In this document: positions 8,052 through 15,167 of the stretch, one piece after another
Numbering within the stretch: position 1 is the stretch's first letter
Layout of the letters: every line of letters starts with the position of its first letter
Source of the DNA: WJLY01 sp964562405
GTDB lineage: Bacteria; Joyebacterota; Joyebacteria; Joyebacterales; Joyebacteraceae
DNA: 47,189 nt
Assembly (NCBI GenBank): GCA_964562405.1
Contig: CAZLTC010000013.1
Location: forward strand, 1 to 47,189
Direction: 5' to 3'
Notes under the pieces: generated by a model
The model's database searches: none
Told to the model about the DNA's origin: nothing
Seen by the model: the letters and a program-made list of their open reading frames with translations, nothing else
Program-made: the position numbers and the translations under genes

Positions 8052-8095
8052 CCAACGCGTGCTAGTCGTTCAGCCGACGCGTGCTAGCCGTTTAG
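8052..8095. repeat. 22-bp imperfect tandem duplication spanning the hdrC stop codon
   Basis: Two 22-bp units, 8052-8073 and 8074-8095, differ at three positions. The upstream unit (minus strand) contains the last codons and TAG stop of hdrC. The second copy repeats the same end, including another TAG, in the hdrC-hdrB spacer. It looks like a fixed local duplication. Confidence 0.8.
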
Positions 8096-8497
8096 CTTTC
8101 TCAAGGCGCCCACCACACCCATCTGCGGGGCGTCCGATACCATGACCGAGGTCACGTCGTCGGCGTCGACGTTCGGAGTGGAAAGACGGCGGCGCAACAC
8201 GGTCTGGCGAAGCGCGTCACATATGCTTGAGAACTCGACGCCCTTCGGACACCGCGACGCGCACTGAAGGCACGACGCGCATATCCAGATCGTGTTCGTC
8301 GCGAGCACCCTGTCGACCTGACCTAGCTGGAGCCTCCTTATGACCTCGCTCGGCAGCATGTCCATCTCCGCGACGACCGGGCAGCCGGCGGAGCACCTGC
8401 CACACTGGTAGCAGCTGAGCAGGTTCTGCCCCGAGAGAGTCTCGATCCTCTTTACGATGTCGTCCTTCAGAAGCTCGCTTGTGAGCCTGTACCGCAT
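8084..8497 (-). CDS. hdrC: Heterodisulfide reductase subunit C (HdrC), two 4Fe-4S clusters
   Basis: 137 residues from ATG 8497, preceded by GGAGG with four-base spacing. Upstream in-frame codons (to about 8575) give a low-complexity extension and are rejected. Two ferredoxin motifs are clear: CYQCGRCSAGCP and CASCLQCASRCP. HdrC wires electrons between HdrA and the catalytic HdrB. It is the first gene of the hdr-mvhD-frd run, and a good promoter lies about 190 nt upstream. The C-terminus after about residue 85 is short and variable, as usual for the family. Confidence 0.93.
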   Translation of the reverse strand: MRYRLTSELLKDDIVKRIETLSGQNLLSCYQCGRCSAGCPVVAEMDMLPSEVIRRLQLGQVDRVLATNTIWICASCLQCASRCPKGVEFSSICDALRQTVLRRRLSTPNVDADDVTSVMVSDAPQMGVVGALRKLNG

Positions 8498-8602
8498 CGG
8501 CACCTCCGAAGCGTGCAGCGAGGAGCGGGTCCCGCGTCGCCGCAAAGCGGCTTCCCCGCGAGAGGCTTCCCTCACGTGTGGCCGACTGCTGATTCGCTAA
8601 TG

Positions 8603-8629
8603 AGGGTAGGCGCGCCCTACGCCTACCCT
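8603..8629. promoter_or_regulatory. Perfect inverted repeat in the hdrC leader
   Basis: Arms AGGGTAGGCG (8603-8612) and CGCCTACCCT (8620-8629) are exact reverse complements around a 7-nt loop. The site lies between the predicted promoter and the hdrC start, about 105 nt before the ATG. It could be an operator for a dimeric regulator or a leader hairpin. It does not match Rex, Fur or LexA consensus as I know them. Confidence 0.5.
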
Positions 8630-8687
8630 GCCTCTGTTCTGGTATCTGTCGCCGCGGTACGACTAGGCGAAAACGCGGTGACTAGGA

Positions 8688-8717
8688 AGCATACTACCCC
8701 CCCCGATGGGGTGTCAA
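8688..8717 (-). promoter_or_regulatory. Probable sigma-70-type promoter of the hdr operon with a G8 tract in the spacer
   Basis: On the minus strand a perfect TTGACA (8712-8717) is followed after 18 nt by TATGCT (8688-8693); TAGTAT at 8691-8696 is an alternative with a 15-nt spacer. The spacer contains eight consecutive G. Homopolymer tracts between -35 and -10 are known to make promoters phase-variable in other bacteria; whether that happens here is inference. Confidence 0.6.
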
Positions 8718-8861
8718 CAAGTCATGGAATCTCGCGGGGACGATGCGTGTGTGAGAAGCGCTCAGTACAGCCGGATGCCATGGTGACCGAGCCGGGCGGG
8801 TTGCGTAGCAGCCGCCGGGCAGGTTAGAGCAAAGGGGGAGTGCCATCGAAGAAGAGCGGAC

Positions 8862-8879
8862 CCCGTGCTTGCACACGGG
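8862..8879 (-). terminator. Hairpin downstream of the FG-GAP protein gene
   Basis: CCCGTG (8862-8867) and CACGGG (8874-8879) form a 6-bp stem with a 6-nt loop, 36 nt after the stop at 8915. The trailing sequence on the minus strand is pyrimidine-rich but has no clean U-tract. It is a plausible but weak terminator for the minus-strand operon. Confidence 0.45.
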
Positions 8880-8914
8880 ATCCCATGAGTCAGTCTGACA
8901 CCGGCTGTTCCATA

Positions 8915-9823
8915 TCAGCGGTAGAGGGCTTTGATGCAGCTCCAGCTGGTCGAACGGACAGGGGTGGCCCCTTCGTTCAGATAGAGGAAGTTCTCCCCAA
9001 GGTAGTACATGATCAAGAGGTCCGGGTCGCCGTCCGCGTCAACGTCGAAGAGCTCGATGCCCTTCCCCCAGGCAGGTTCAGTGACACCAACCAGCATGGA
9101 CGGATTCTCGACAAACTCAAAGGCCTCCGGGGTCCCGATGTTCTCCCAGGTTTGAGGAGCAGACGTCCTCGTTACGCACACCAGATCCGGATCTGCATCA
9201 CCGTCGATGTCTCCCAGGGCGATTCGGGGGTAACTCCCCGGCCCGACCGTCAGGATCGTGCTCCTGTCTGCCCACTCAGGCGTCGAAGGCGTGCCCACAT
9301 TCTCCATGTACAGCACCACATACCCGAAAGCGCAGGCAACAAGTATATCAAGGTCATCGTCCGCATCCAGATCCACCAGATAGGGCTCCGCGCCACCCGA
9401 GACTGTGTCCACGCTGTCGAACATCGCCGGCTCGTAGTCCCACGACGGAACCTGAGGCGTTCCGGTGTTCCTGTAGAACCGGAGATGCTCATCGTAACAG
9501 GTAATCACAAGATCCAAGTCGCCGTCGTCGTCCAGATCGCCGAGTGCTCCGTCGCGGAAGTCACAGCTCTCAACACCTTCGTACGGGGACTCTGCTGCCT
9601 CCTCCCATTCGGGCAGTTGTGGTGTGCCGACGTTCCAGTACTGCGGACCCATCAGGCTCACATCGTAGTCTCCGTCTCCATCGAGGTCCCCGGCCATGAC
9701 ATGATTGGACCACCCCTGCGGTGCCAGCTGATGCGCTGGGGTCCAGTAGACCTCTGTGCCCTGGACCACTGACGCGGTCAGCAGCACGAGGCTCATCGCT
9801 ACCACAGCCATTGCAGTCTTCAT
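8915..9823 (-). CDS. Secreted FG-GAP/VCBS-repeat protein ending in a W-x-x-IKALY C-terminal motif
   Basis: 302 residues from ATG 9823, with GAGGAGGAAGG upstream. The N-terminus MKTAMAVVAMSLVLL ... VVQG is a signal peptide. Asp-rich calcium-loop-like repeats follow about every 50-60 residues: DLDGDGDYD, DLDDDGDLD, DLDADDDLD, DIDGDADPD and DVDADGDPD. Each sits in a context like NVGTPxxPEW, giving an FG-GAP beta-propeller. The last 17 residues, ATPVRSTSWSCIKALYR, resemble the ends of the two secreted proteins near 26 kb (PVEDTTWG-x-IKALY). Because the bodies are unrelated, this suggests a shared C-terminal tag. It is the last gene of a three-gene secreted operon, 13 nt after its neighbour. Its function is unknown, probably cell surface or extracellular. 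Confidence 0.85.
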   Translation of the reverse strand: MKTAMAVVAMSLVLLTASVVQGTEVYWTPAHQLAPQGWSNHVMAGDLDGDGDYDVSLMGPQYWNVGTPQLPEWEEAAESPYEGVESCDFRDGALGDLDDDGDLDLVITCYDEHLRFYRNTGTPQVPSWDYEPAMFDSVDTVSGGAEPYLVDLDADDDLDILVACAFGYVVLYMENVGTPSTPEWADRSTILTVGPGSYPRIALGDIDGDADPDLVCVTRTSAPQTWENIGTPEAFEFVENPSMLVGVTEPAWGKGIELFDVDADGDPDLLIMYYLGENFLYLNEGATPVRSTSWSCIKALYR

Positions 9824-9836
9824 GGCGCCTTCCTCC

Positions 9837-10445
9837 TCACCTGGTGCCGCCCTCCGTCGACGTGGCCTCCTCGTCTCTCCTGGGAGCGTACCAGATGGTG
9901 AGCTTCGGTGTTTCGCCAATCGCAGCGGCGCCTTCCGCACCTGCCAGAGCATCGGCCTCGCTAGGAGCGCCAGCCACAATGAACCCGTGGTTCTCCGCAT
10001 CCCCGGAGATCCATCGTGCGACCACATCGGTGACGTCGAACCTGACTCCAGAGGAACTCCCCGGCGCAACAACGGAGAGCGCGTGGCTGGACTCGTCGTA
10101 GTCTCCGCCAATCGATGTCCAGCCATGGGACCAGTAGGCGGTCTCAGCGGTCCAAGAGGATGTCACCGCGAAGCAATCGAGGCTGACGGCACCGCTCGAG
10201 TCGGCAGAACTGACGGCCGTCTGAAACTCCAGGAGTGCGATCTCAACCGTCCCCTCCGAGAGAAACGAGGGGAGTTCGAAGTGCACCAACAGCCTGCGCT
10301 CGTGGGAGTCCTCGAGGTTCTGGAGCACCGCCGTCTCCGAGGCCTGCAACATGACCACAGCCGCCCTAGAGCTTGTCGCGGATGCCATGAGGAACGGGAA
10401 TGCGGCGACAGCGAGTGCGCAGGTCAGCACGCGTCGTCTCTTCAT
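9837..10445 (-). CDS. Secreted protein of DNRLRE-like (beta-sandwich) type
   Basis: 202 residues with a clear signal peptide (MKRRRVLTCALAVAAFPFLM ... SRA). The body reads as a jelly-roll resembling DNRLRE or TGF-beta-propeptide-like domains: VMLQASETAVLQN near the start, LLVHFELPSFLSEGTVEIALLEFQ, a TSSWTAETAYWSHGW segment, VRFDVTDVVARWISG and FIVAG near the end. In that family this order of strands is typical, but I assign it from memory of the pattern, not a search. It is the middle gene of three minus-strand secreted genes with gaps of 12-13 nt. No C-terminal sorting motif is visible; it ends in an acidic Thr/Gly stretch. Confidence 0.72.
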   Translation of the reverse strand: MKRRRVLTCALAVAAFPFLMASATSSRAAVVMLQASETAVLQNLEDSHERRLLVHFELPSFLSEGTVEIALLEFQTAVSSADSSGAVSLDCFAVTSSWTAETAYWSHGWTSIGGDYDESSHALSVVAPGSSSGVRFDVTDVVARWISGDAENHGFIVAGAPSEADALAGAEGAAAIGETPKLTIWYAPRRDEEATSTEGGTR

Positions 10446-10457
10446 CGTTCGCTCCCC

Positions 10458-10814
10458 TTACTTCAATAGTACCAGTTTTCTAGACGAAACCGAATGCCCA
10501 TCCTCCAGCTTCCTGTATTCCATCTGCTCCTCGATGACCGAGGTCCCTACCATCCCCGGTGTCGAGACCGTGACAACAAGTCCGCTCGCTGTAGACTCAA
10601 CCACGTCCAGTCTCGGAGGCGTCGGCTTGGTAGAGCTCCCCTCGAAGGCCGTCCATCCCTCGGGAAGAGCCGGAGTCGCCAGACACAGACTGCCCCACAT
10701 GACCGCGATCGTCACAGCTAGGACAGCGGACGCGCAACACCAGCGGCGCCACGTCCGAGCCTCGCACGCGCCTCGAGGAAAAGGCAATCTCCCGCCGGAA
10801 TGATGGTCAGCCAT
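10458..10814 (-). pseudogene. Remnant of a gingipain-type (C25) protein: propeptide joined to the end of a sorting domain
   Basis: An intact 118-codon frame begins at ATG 10814 with GGAGG upstream, but the product looks like the two ends of a much larger protein. After a hydrophobic segment, LPEGWTAFEGSS ... PPRLDVVES ... GLVVTVSTPGM ... EYRKLE follows the opening of C25-family propeptides as I know them from related phyla. The last residues, DGHSVSSRKLVLLK, match the end of a FlgD-like sorting domain; compare ATRKMLLLK at the end of the protein finishing at 31555. Protease and middle domains are absent. The simplest reading is an in-frame internal deletion. A small genuine secreted protein is the alternative. 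It is the first gene of the three-gene operon. Confidence 0.55.
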
Positions 10815-11116
10815 GGTCGAACCTCCGAGATTAGACCGCTGTCCCAAATGTACACCTATAGCACGCAATCACCATCTTCCCCCCCCCATCGACGCTCATG
10901 TCAAGTATCTTCCGGCACAGATTCCCCGGGGGATTGGAGATACCCTCTCCCGCCGCACTACGGGCCCACTGCGACTTCATTGACTGCCGGGCGTCACAGG
11001 AATAGAGTCCGGGGAGTTCACAGAACCTGAGGGTGGCACCAGCAGTTCCGAAGCTGACGCTGCCGTCCATTCTCCCGTCCATGATCAGTCGCTGCCTAGG
11101 CAGCACCGAGGTAAAC
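10815..11116. other. Intergenic region between the secreted operon (-) and aldolase (+)
   Basis: No convincing gene is present. The plus strand carries the probable aldolase promoter at 10980-11008. The minus strand has an exact TTGACA at 10899-10904 followed by a nine-G tract (10879-10887), but no -10 element at the right distance, so I do not call a promoter for the secreted operon. Confidence 0.5.
10980..11008 (+). promoter_or_regulatory. Probable promoter of the aldolase operon
   Basis: TTGACT (10980-10985), a 17-nt spacer and TAGAGT (11003-11008). This predicts transcription from about 11015 and a leader of about 100 nt before the aldolase ATG. Confidence 0.5.
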
Positions 11117-12136
11117 ATGAACGCAGAGACATTGGAGAAGACCGCAAGAGAACTCGTCGCTCCGGGCAGGGGCATCCTGGCCGCTGACGAGAGCACCGGC
11201 ACCATCAAGAAGAGGTTCGACGGCATCGGCGTGGAATCGACCGAGGAGAGCAGGCGCGACTACCGAGAGCTGCTCTTCACGACGAAGGGCGCCGGGAAGC
11301 ACATCTCGGGAGTCATCCTATATGACGAGACGATCCGACAGTCGTCGTCGGACGGCACGCCGTTCCCCAAGCTCCTCTCCAAGAGCGGCATCATTCCCGG
11401 CATCAAGGTCGACAGGGGCGCGAAGCCGCTGGCCGGGTTCCCCGGTGAGAAGGTCACGGAAGGGCTGGACGGCCTGAGGGAGCGGCTCGCCGAGTATCGC
11501 GAGCTGGGCGCGAGATTCGCGAAGTGGCGCGCCGTGATCACGATAGGCAGAGGGCTTCCGTCGGAAGCCTGCCGACGCGCGAACGCGCACGCTCTCGCAC
11601 GGTACGCCGCCCTGTGCCAGGAGGCGGACCTGGTGCCCATCGTGGAGCCGGAGGTCCTGATGGACGGTGACCACACGATCGACTGGTGCGAGGAGGTGAC
11701 GTTCGCGACGCTCAGGAGCGTCTATCACGAGCTGCGCGAAGAGCGTGTGCACCTCGAGGGCACGCTCCTGAAGCCGAACATGGTCCTTCCGGGCAAAGAC
11801 TGCCCGACGCAGGCATCGGCCGAGCAGATCGCGGAGGCGACTATCCGGTGCTTCTCGCGCGTCGTGCCTGTCGCGGTCCCGGGCATCGTATTCCTCTCCG
11901 GCGGCCAGACGCCGATGCAGGCGACGGAGAGGCTGAGCGCAATGAACGCCATGGGCTCGCACGCATGGGAACTGAGCTTCTCGTACGGCAGGGCGCTCCA
12001 GGAACCGGTTCTCAAGGCGTGGGCCGGGAAGGGAGAGAACGCCGATGCGGCGAAGAAGGCCTTCCTCCATCGCGCCAAGCTCAACGGCGCGGCGCGATAC
12101 GGCAAGTACAAGCGCGAGATGGAGAGCGCGGCATGA
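11117..12136 (+). CDS. Class I fructose-bisphosphate aldolase
   Basis: 339 residues from ATG 11117, with GAGG just upstream; an upstream in-frame extension is rejected because it lacks family similarity. The sequence follows the eukaryote-like class I enzymes throughout: PGRGILAADESTGTI (Asp24), GIKVDRGAKPL (Lys97), VEPEVL (Glu177), the Schiff-base Lys219 in GTLLKPNMV, and GIVFLSGGQ for phosphate binding. It cleaves fructose 1,6-bisphosphate to dihydroxyacetone phosphate and glyceraldehyde 3-phosphate by an imine mechanism without metal. Length is near the usual 340-360; the C-terminal Tyr-containing tail is shortened. The stop overlaps the next start as ATGA, so the two are translationally coupled. 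pfkA elsewhere in the window completes the same glycolytic stretch. Confidence 0.96.
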   Translation: MNAETLEKTARELVAPGRGILAADESTGTIKKRFDGIGVESTEESRRDYRELLFTTKGAGKHISGVILYDETIRQSSSDGTPFPKLLSKSGIIPGIKVDRGAKPLAGFPGEKVTEGLDGLRERLAEYRELGARFAKWRAVITIGRGLPSEACRRANAHALARYAALCQEADLVPIVEPEVLMDGDHTIDWCEEVTFATLRSVYHELREERVHLEGTLLKPNMVLPGKDCPTQASAEQIAEATIRCFSRVVPVAVPGIVFLSGGQTPMQATERLSAMNAMGSHAWELSFSYGRALQEPVLKAWAGKGENADAAKKAFLHRAKLNGAARYGKYKREMESAA

Positions 12137-12600
12137 GCCTGAGCTTCGTCGTACAGGAGCACCACGCAACGCACCTGCACTACGACTTCAGGCTGGAGCA
12201 CGAAGGCGTCCTGGCGTCGTGGGCCGTGCCCAAGGGCCCATCGATGGACCCCTCGCAGAAGAGGCTGGCGCTTCGGGTGGAGGACCACGAACTCGACTAC
12301 GCCGGGTACGAGGGCATCATCCCTGACGGCGAGTACGGCGCCGGCGCGGTCGTGACCTGGGACTCCGGCACGTACGAGCTCATCGACTGGGGCGAGAAGG
12401 AGATCGTGTTCGAGCTGCAGGGCCGAAAGCTGCGCGGCGGGTTCGCGCTCGTGAAGTTCAAGGGGCAGAAGGGCAACGAGTGGCTTCTTATCAAGAGGAA
12501 GGACGACCACGCCGCCCCCGGCTGGAAGCTGGAGCGCGCCCTCACGGCCGAGCGCAGGAAGGGCCTCGAGGTGAGAGAGCCCGGGGGCGCCGCGTCCTGA
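12133..12600 (+). CDS. Stand-alone LigD-type 3'-phosphoesterase domain protein
   Basis: 155 residues, starting at ATG 12133 inside the aldolase stop. It matches the PE domain of bacterial LigD: HHATHLHYDFRLEH (His10/11, His16, Asp18, Arg20), WAVPKGPS, His52 in VEDHELDY, then IPDGEYGAGAV and the RGGFALV ... WLLIKRKDD end. The equivalent His/Asp/Arg residues of Pseudomonas LigD bind manganese and trim 3'-ribonucleotides and 3'-phosphates before end joining. Here there is no polymerase or ligase domain. Stand-alone PE proteins are known in bacteria and archaea. Its neighbour is a photolyase, suggesting a small DNA-repair group. Fusion to a glycolytic operon by overlap is odd. Confidence 0.93.
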   Translation: MSLSFVVQEHHATHLHYDFRLEHEGVLASWAVPKGPSMDPSQKRLALRVEDHELDYAGYEGIIPDGEYGAGAVVTWDSGTYELIDWGEKEIVFELQGRKLRGGFALVKFKGQKGNEWLLIKRKDDHAAPGWKLERALTAERRKGLEVREPGGAAS

Positions 12601-12619
12601 CAGAGACGCGGTTCTGCGG

Positions 12620-12653
12620 CGAACGCACCACGCTCGACACCGAACGCACCACG
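12620..12653. repeat. 13-bp direct repeat between the phosphoesterase and photolyase genes
   Basis: CGAACGCACCACG occurs at 12620-12632 and again at 12641-12653, a 21-bp period, in the 70-nt spacer. Two turns of helix apart, it could be a pair of protein-binding sites or a chance local duplication. Confidence 0.4.
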
Positions 12654-12670
12654 GGATCGGGAGGCGGCGC

Positions 12671-14032
12671 GTGATCCAGCCCGAGCGCGTGCAGTACCTG
12701 AACGAGGAGTACCCGGTCCGGGGCCGCTACGTCCTCTACTGGATGCAGCAGTCGCAGCGCGCGAGCTGCAATCACGCTCTGGAGCTGGCCGTCCGTGAGG
12801 CCGACAGGCTCGGGCTGCCGGTTCTGTGTGTCTTCGGCATCACGCAGCGGTTCCCCGAGGCTCAGGAGCGCCACTACGCGTTCATGCTCGAGGGGCTCGC
12901 CCAGACGCGGGCCGCGCTGGCCGAACGCGGCATCAGGCTGGTCGTCAGGCTCGCCTCCCCGGTAGATGCCGTCCGCGCGCTCGCGCCGGGCGCAGCCCTT
13001 GTCGTCACCGATGCGGGCTATCTCCGTATGCAGCGCGCGTGGCGTGACAGGCTCGCCCGAGCACTCCCATGCCGCTTCATCCAGGTCGAGTCCGACGTCG
13101 TCGTCCCGGTCGAGGTCGTCTCGGACAAGGAAGAGTACGCCGCGAGGACGATCCGGCCGAAGATCGGCCGCAGGCTGGACGACTTTCTGAGACCGCTCGA
13201 GGAGAGCGACCCTCGGCGGGACTCGCTCGGCATGCGCGTGTCGGGGCTCGACGCATCGCGACCGGACGCCATCATGCGGAGACTACGCGTTGGACGGCGA
13301 GCGCGCCGCGTGTCGCGCTACCGTGGAGGCCCGGACGAAGCGCAGGAACGCCTCGCCTCCTTCTTGAAGAACGGGCTTCCGGTCTACGCGCGCGACCACA
13401 GCGACCCGGGCCTCGACGCGCAGTCGGAGCTGGGACCGTACCTCCACTTCGGACAGATATCGCCGGTGGACATGGCCCTGCGCGTGCGGTCGGCCCGTGG
13501 CGCCGGAGCGGAGAACGTGGACGCATTCCTCGAGGAGCTGATCGTCCGTAGAGAGCTCTCGATGAACTTCTGCTTCTATAATGAGGGGTACGACACGTAC
13601 GGATGCCTTCCCGACTGGGCGGCGAGAACGCTCGCGAGGCACGCCCGCGACCGCAGAGAGCACGTCTACGACGCGCGCACCCTCGAGCGCGCCGCCACGC
13701 GCGACGAGTACTGGAACGCGGCGCAGACCGAGATGCTGGTGACGGGCAAGATGCACGGCTACATGCGTATGTACTGGGGCAAGAAGATCATCGAGTGGTC
13801 GCGCTCGCCCGAGGAAGCGTTCCGCACGGCGCTGGCGTTGAACAACCGCTACTCACTGGACGGCCGGGACCCGAACTCGTTCGCGGGCGTTGCGTGGTGT
13901 TTCGGGAAGCACGACCGGCCCTGGAAGGAGCGGCGTGTGTTCGGCCAGGTGAGGTGGATGAGCGCGTCGGGGCTGGAGCGCAAGTTCGATATGGAGACCT
14001 ACATCCAGAGGATCGCCGCTCTCGAAGGATGA
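12671..14032 (+). CDS. Class II CPD photolyase (deoxyribodipyrimidine photo-lyase)
   Basis: 453 residues from GTG 12671, preceded by GGAGGCGGCGC. The class II signature is clear: YVLYWMQQSQR near the N-terminus, an alpha/beta antenna-type domain to about residue 170, then the FAD-binding helical domain. That domain holds SELGPYLHFGQISP, the FLEELIVRRELSMNFC segment, EMLVTGKMHGYMRMYWGKKIIEW and NRYSLDGRDPNSFAGVAWCFGKHDRPW. The enzyme splits cyclobutane pyrimidine dimers with light using FADH-. It lies after the LigD-like phosphoesterase and 25 nt before a DUF523-DUF1722 gene. In E. coli the DUF1722 protein YbgA is also next to phr, so that link recurs here. The organism or its ancestors probably meet sunlight. 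Confidence 0.96.
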   Translation: MIQPERVQYLNEEYPVRGRYVLYWMQQSQRASCNHALELAVREADRLGLPVLCVFGITQRFPEAQERHYAFMLEGLAQTRAALAERGIRLVVRLASPVDAVRALAPGAALVVTDAGYLRMQRAWRDRLARALPCRFIQVESDVVVPVEVVSDKEEYAARTIRPKIGRRLDDFLRPLEESDPRRDSLGMRVSGLDASRPDAIMRRLRVGRRARRVSRYRGGPDEAQERLASFLKNGLPVYARDHSDPGLDAQSELGPYLHFGQISPVDMALRVRSARGAGAENVDAFLEELIVRRELSMNFCFYNEGYDTYGCLPDWAARTLARHARDRREHVYDARTLERAATRDEYWNAAQTEMLVTGKMHGYMRMYWGKKIIEWSRSPEEAFRTALALNNRYSLDGRDPNSFAGVAWCFGKHDRPWKERRVFGQVRWMSASGLERKFDMETYIQRIAALEG

Positions 14033-14057
14033 CGCGGGCGCGGCCGGGGAGAGACCC

Positions 14058-15092
14058 ATGGCGAAGAGCGACAGCGCATCGACCGGGAAGAGAACGCCGG
14101 AGGCCGGGCGGGTCTCACAAGCGCCAGGACGAGAGACCGGGGACGCGTCCCCGCCGCGCGTCGGTATCAGCACGTGCCTGCTAGGAGAGAACGTCAGGTA
14201 CGACGGGGGGCACGCGCGCGACAGATTCCTGACGGACACGTTCGGCCAGTTCGTCGAGTGGGTGCCGGTCTGCCCCGAGGTCGAGACGGGATTCGGAACG
14301 CCCCGTGAGGCGGTCCACCTCGCCGGCGACCCCGCCGACCCTCGGCTCGTGACGGTTCGGACCGGAGTGGACGTCACCGACAGGATGAAGCGCTGGGCCG
14401 CGACGCGCCTGAAGGAACTCGAGGGTGACAACCTGGTCGGGTTCATCTTCAAGTCGCGCTCCCCGAGTTCCGGGATGGAGAGGATCAAGGTCTTCGACGA
14501 GAAGGGCGTGCCGCGCACGGTGGGAACGGGCATATGGGCACGCGCGTTCATGGACCGCTTCGCGCTGCTCCCGGTCGAGGACGACGGCAGACTGAACGAC
14601 CCGGACATCCGCGAGAACTTCATCGAGCGGGTCTTCTGCCTTAGCCGCTACCGCGACGCCATGCGGCCCAGGAGGTCGGCGGGCGCGCTCGTCGGTTTCC
14701 ACACGCGACACAAGCTCCAGATCATGGCCCACAGCCCGAAGCTCCTGAAGGAGATGGGGGCGCTTGTGGCCCACGCCAGGGAGCGCGCCATTCCGGAGGT
14801 GTGCTCCGAGTACGAGGCGCTGCTCATGGAGGCCCTCAAGCTCCACGCGACGACCGGCAAGAACACGAACGTGCTGCAGCACGCGCTCGGCTACTTCAAG
14901 AAGACACTCTCCCCCGACGAAAAACGCGAGATGTTGGAGGTGGTGTCGGCCTACAAGGACGGCTTTGTGCCTCTCGTAGTCCCTGTGACGCTGCTCTCTC
15001 ACTACGTACGCAAGTACGACGAGCCGTATCTCGCTTCGCAGATGTACCTCTCACCGCACCCCGCGGAGCTGAAGCTGCGCAACCACGCGTGA
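14058..15092 (+). CDS. DUF523-DUF1722 (YbgA-like) fusion protein
   Basis: 344 residues. After a charged 34-residue lead, the DUF523 domain runs from GISTCLLGENVRYDGGH through VPVCPEVETGFGTPREAV and SRSPSSG (about 35-175). The DUF1722 domain (about 215-335) follows with LVGFHTRHKLQIMAHSP, MEALKLHATTGKNTNVLQHALGYFKK, and the PVTLLSHYVRKYDEPYLASQMYL end. The exact biochemical role of both domains is unsettled. The early Cys residues in TCLLGE and PVCPE suggest metal or sulfur chemistry. It follows the photolyase closely and is likely co-transcribed. ATG 14058 is used; the lead is poorly conserved and a later start cannot be excluded. Confidence 0.93.
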   Translation: MAKSDSASTGKRTPEAGRVSQAPGRETGDASPPRVGISTCLLGENVRYDGGHARDRFLTDTFGQFVEWVPVCPEVETGFGTPREAVHLAGDPADPRLVTVRTGVDVTDRMKRWAATRLKELEGDNLVGFIFKSRSPSSGMERIKVFDEKGVPRTVGTGIWARAFMDRFALLPVEDDGRLNDPDIRENFIERVFCLSRYRDAMRPRRSAGALVGFHTRHKLQIMAHSPKLLKEMGALVAHARERAIPEVCSEYEALLMEALKLHATTGKNTNVLQHALGYFKKTLSPDEKREMLEVVSAYKDGFVPLVVPVTLLSHYVRKYDEPYLASQMYLSPHPAELKLRNHA

Positions 15093-15167
15093 GGGGCCTG
15101 GACAGACCTTTGATGCACATCTCTACCTGGACGGCCAGATGAAACCCCTCTCCGACCGGACGACCCG

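Larger units (their letters stand above)
8498..8914. other. 417-nt intergenic region upstream of hdrC
   Basis: I find no convincing gene on either strand. It holds the probable hdrC promoter (8688-8717), a perfect 10-bp inverted repeat (8603-8629) and a terminator-like hairpin for the secreted-protein operon (8862-8879). The remainder shows nothing I can interpret. Confidence 0.6.

Noticed and set aside
10879..10904. Promoter for the secreted minus-strand operon built on TTGACA and a G9 tract
   Set aside because: No acceptable -10 box lies 15-19 nt after the TTGACA; TATAGG at 10855-10860 is far too distant.
11033..11116. N-terminal extension of the aldolase from an upstream in-frame start
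   Set aside because: The added residues do not resemble class I aldolases, and ATG 11117 has its own RBS.
10831..11226. 131-codon minus-strand open frame across the aldolase start
   Set aside because: It overlaps the aldolase N-terminus and shows no family pattern or RBS.
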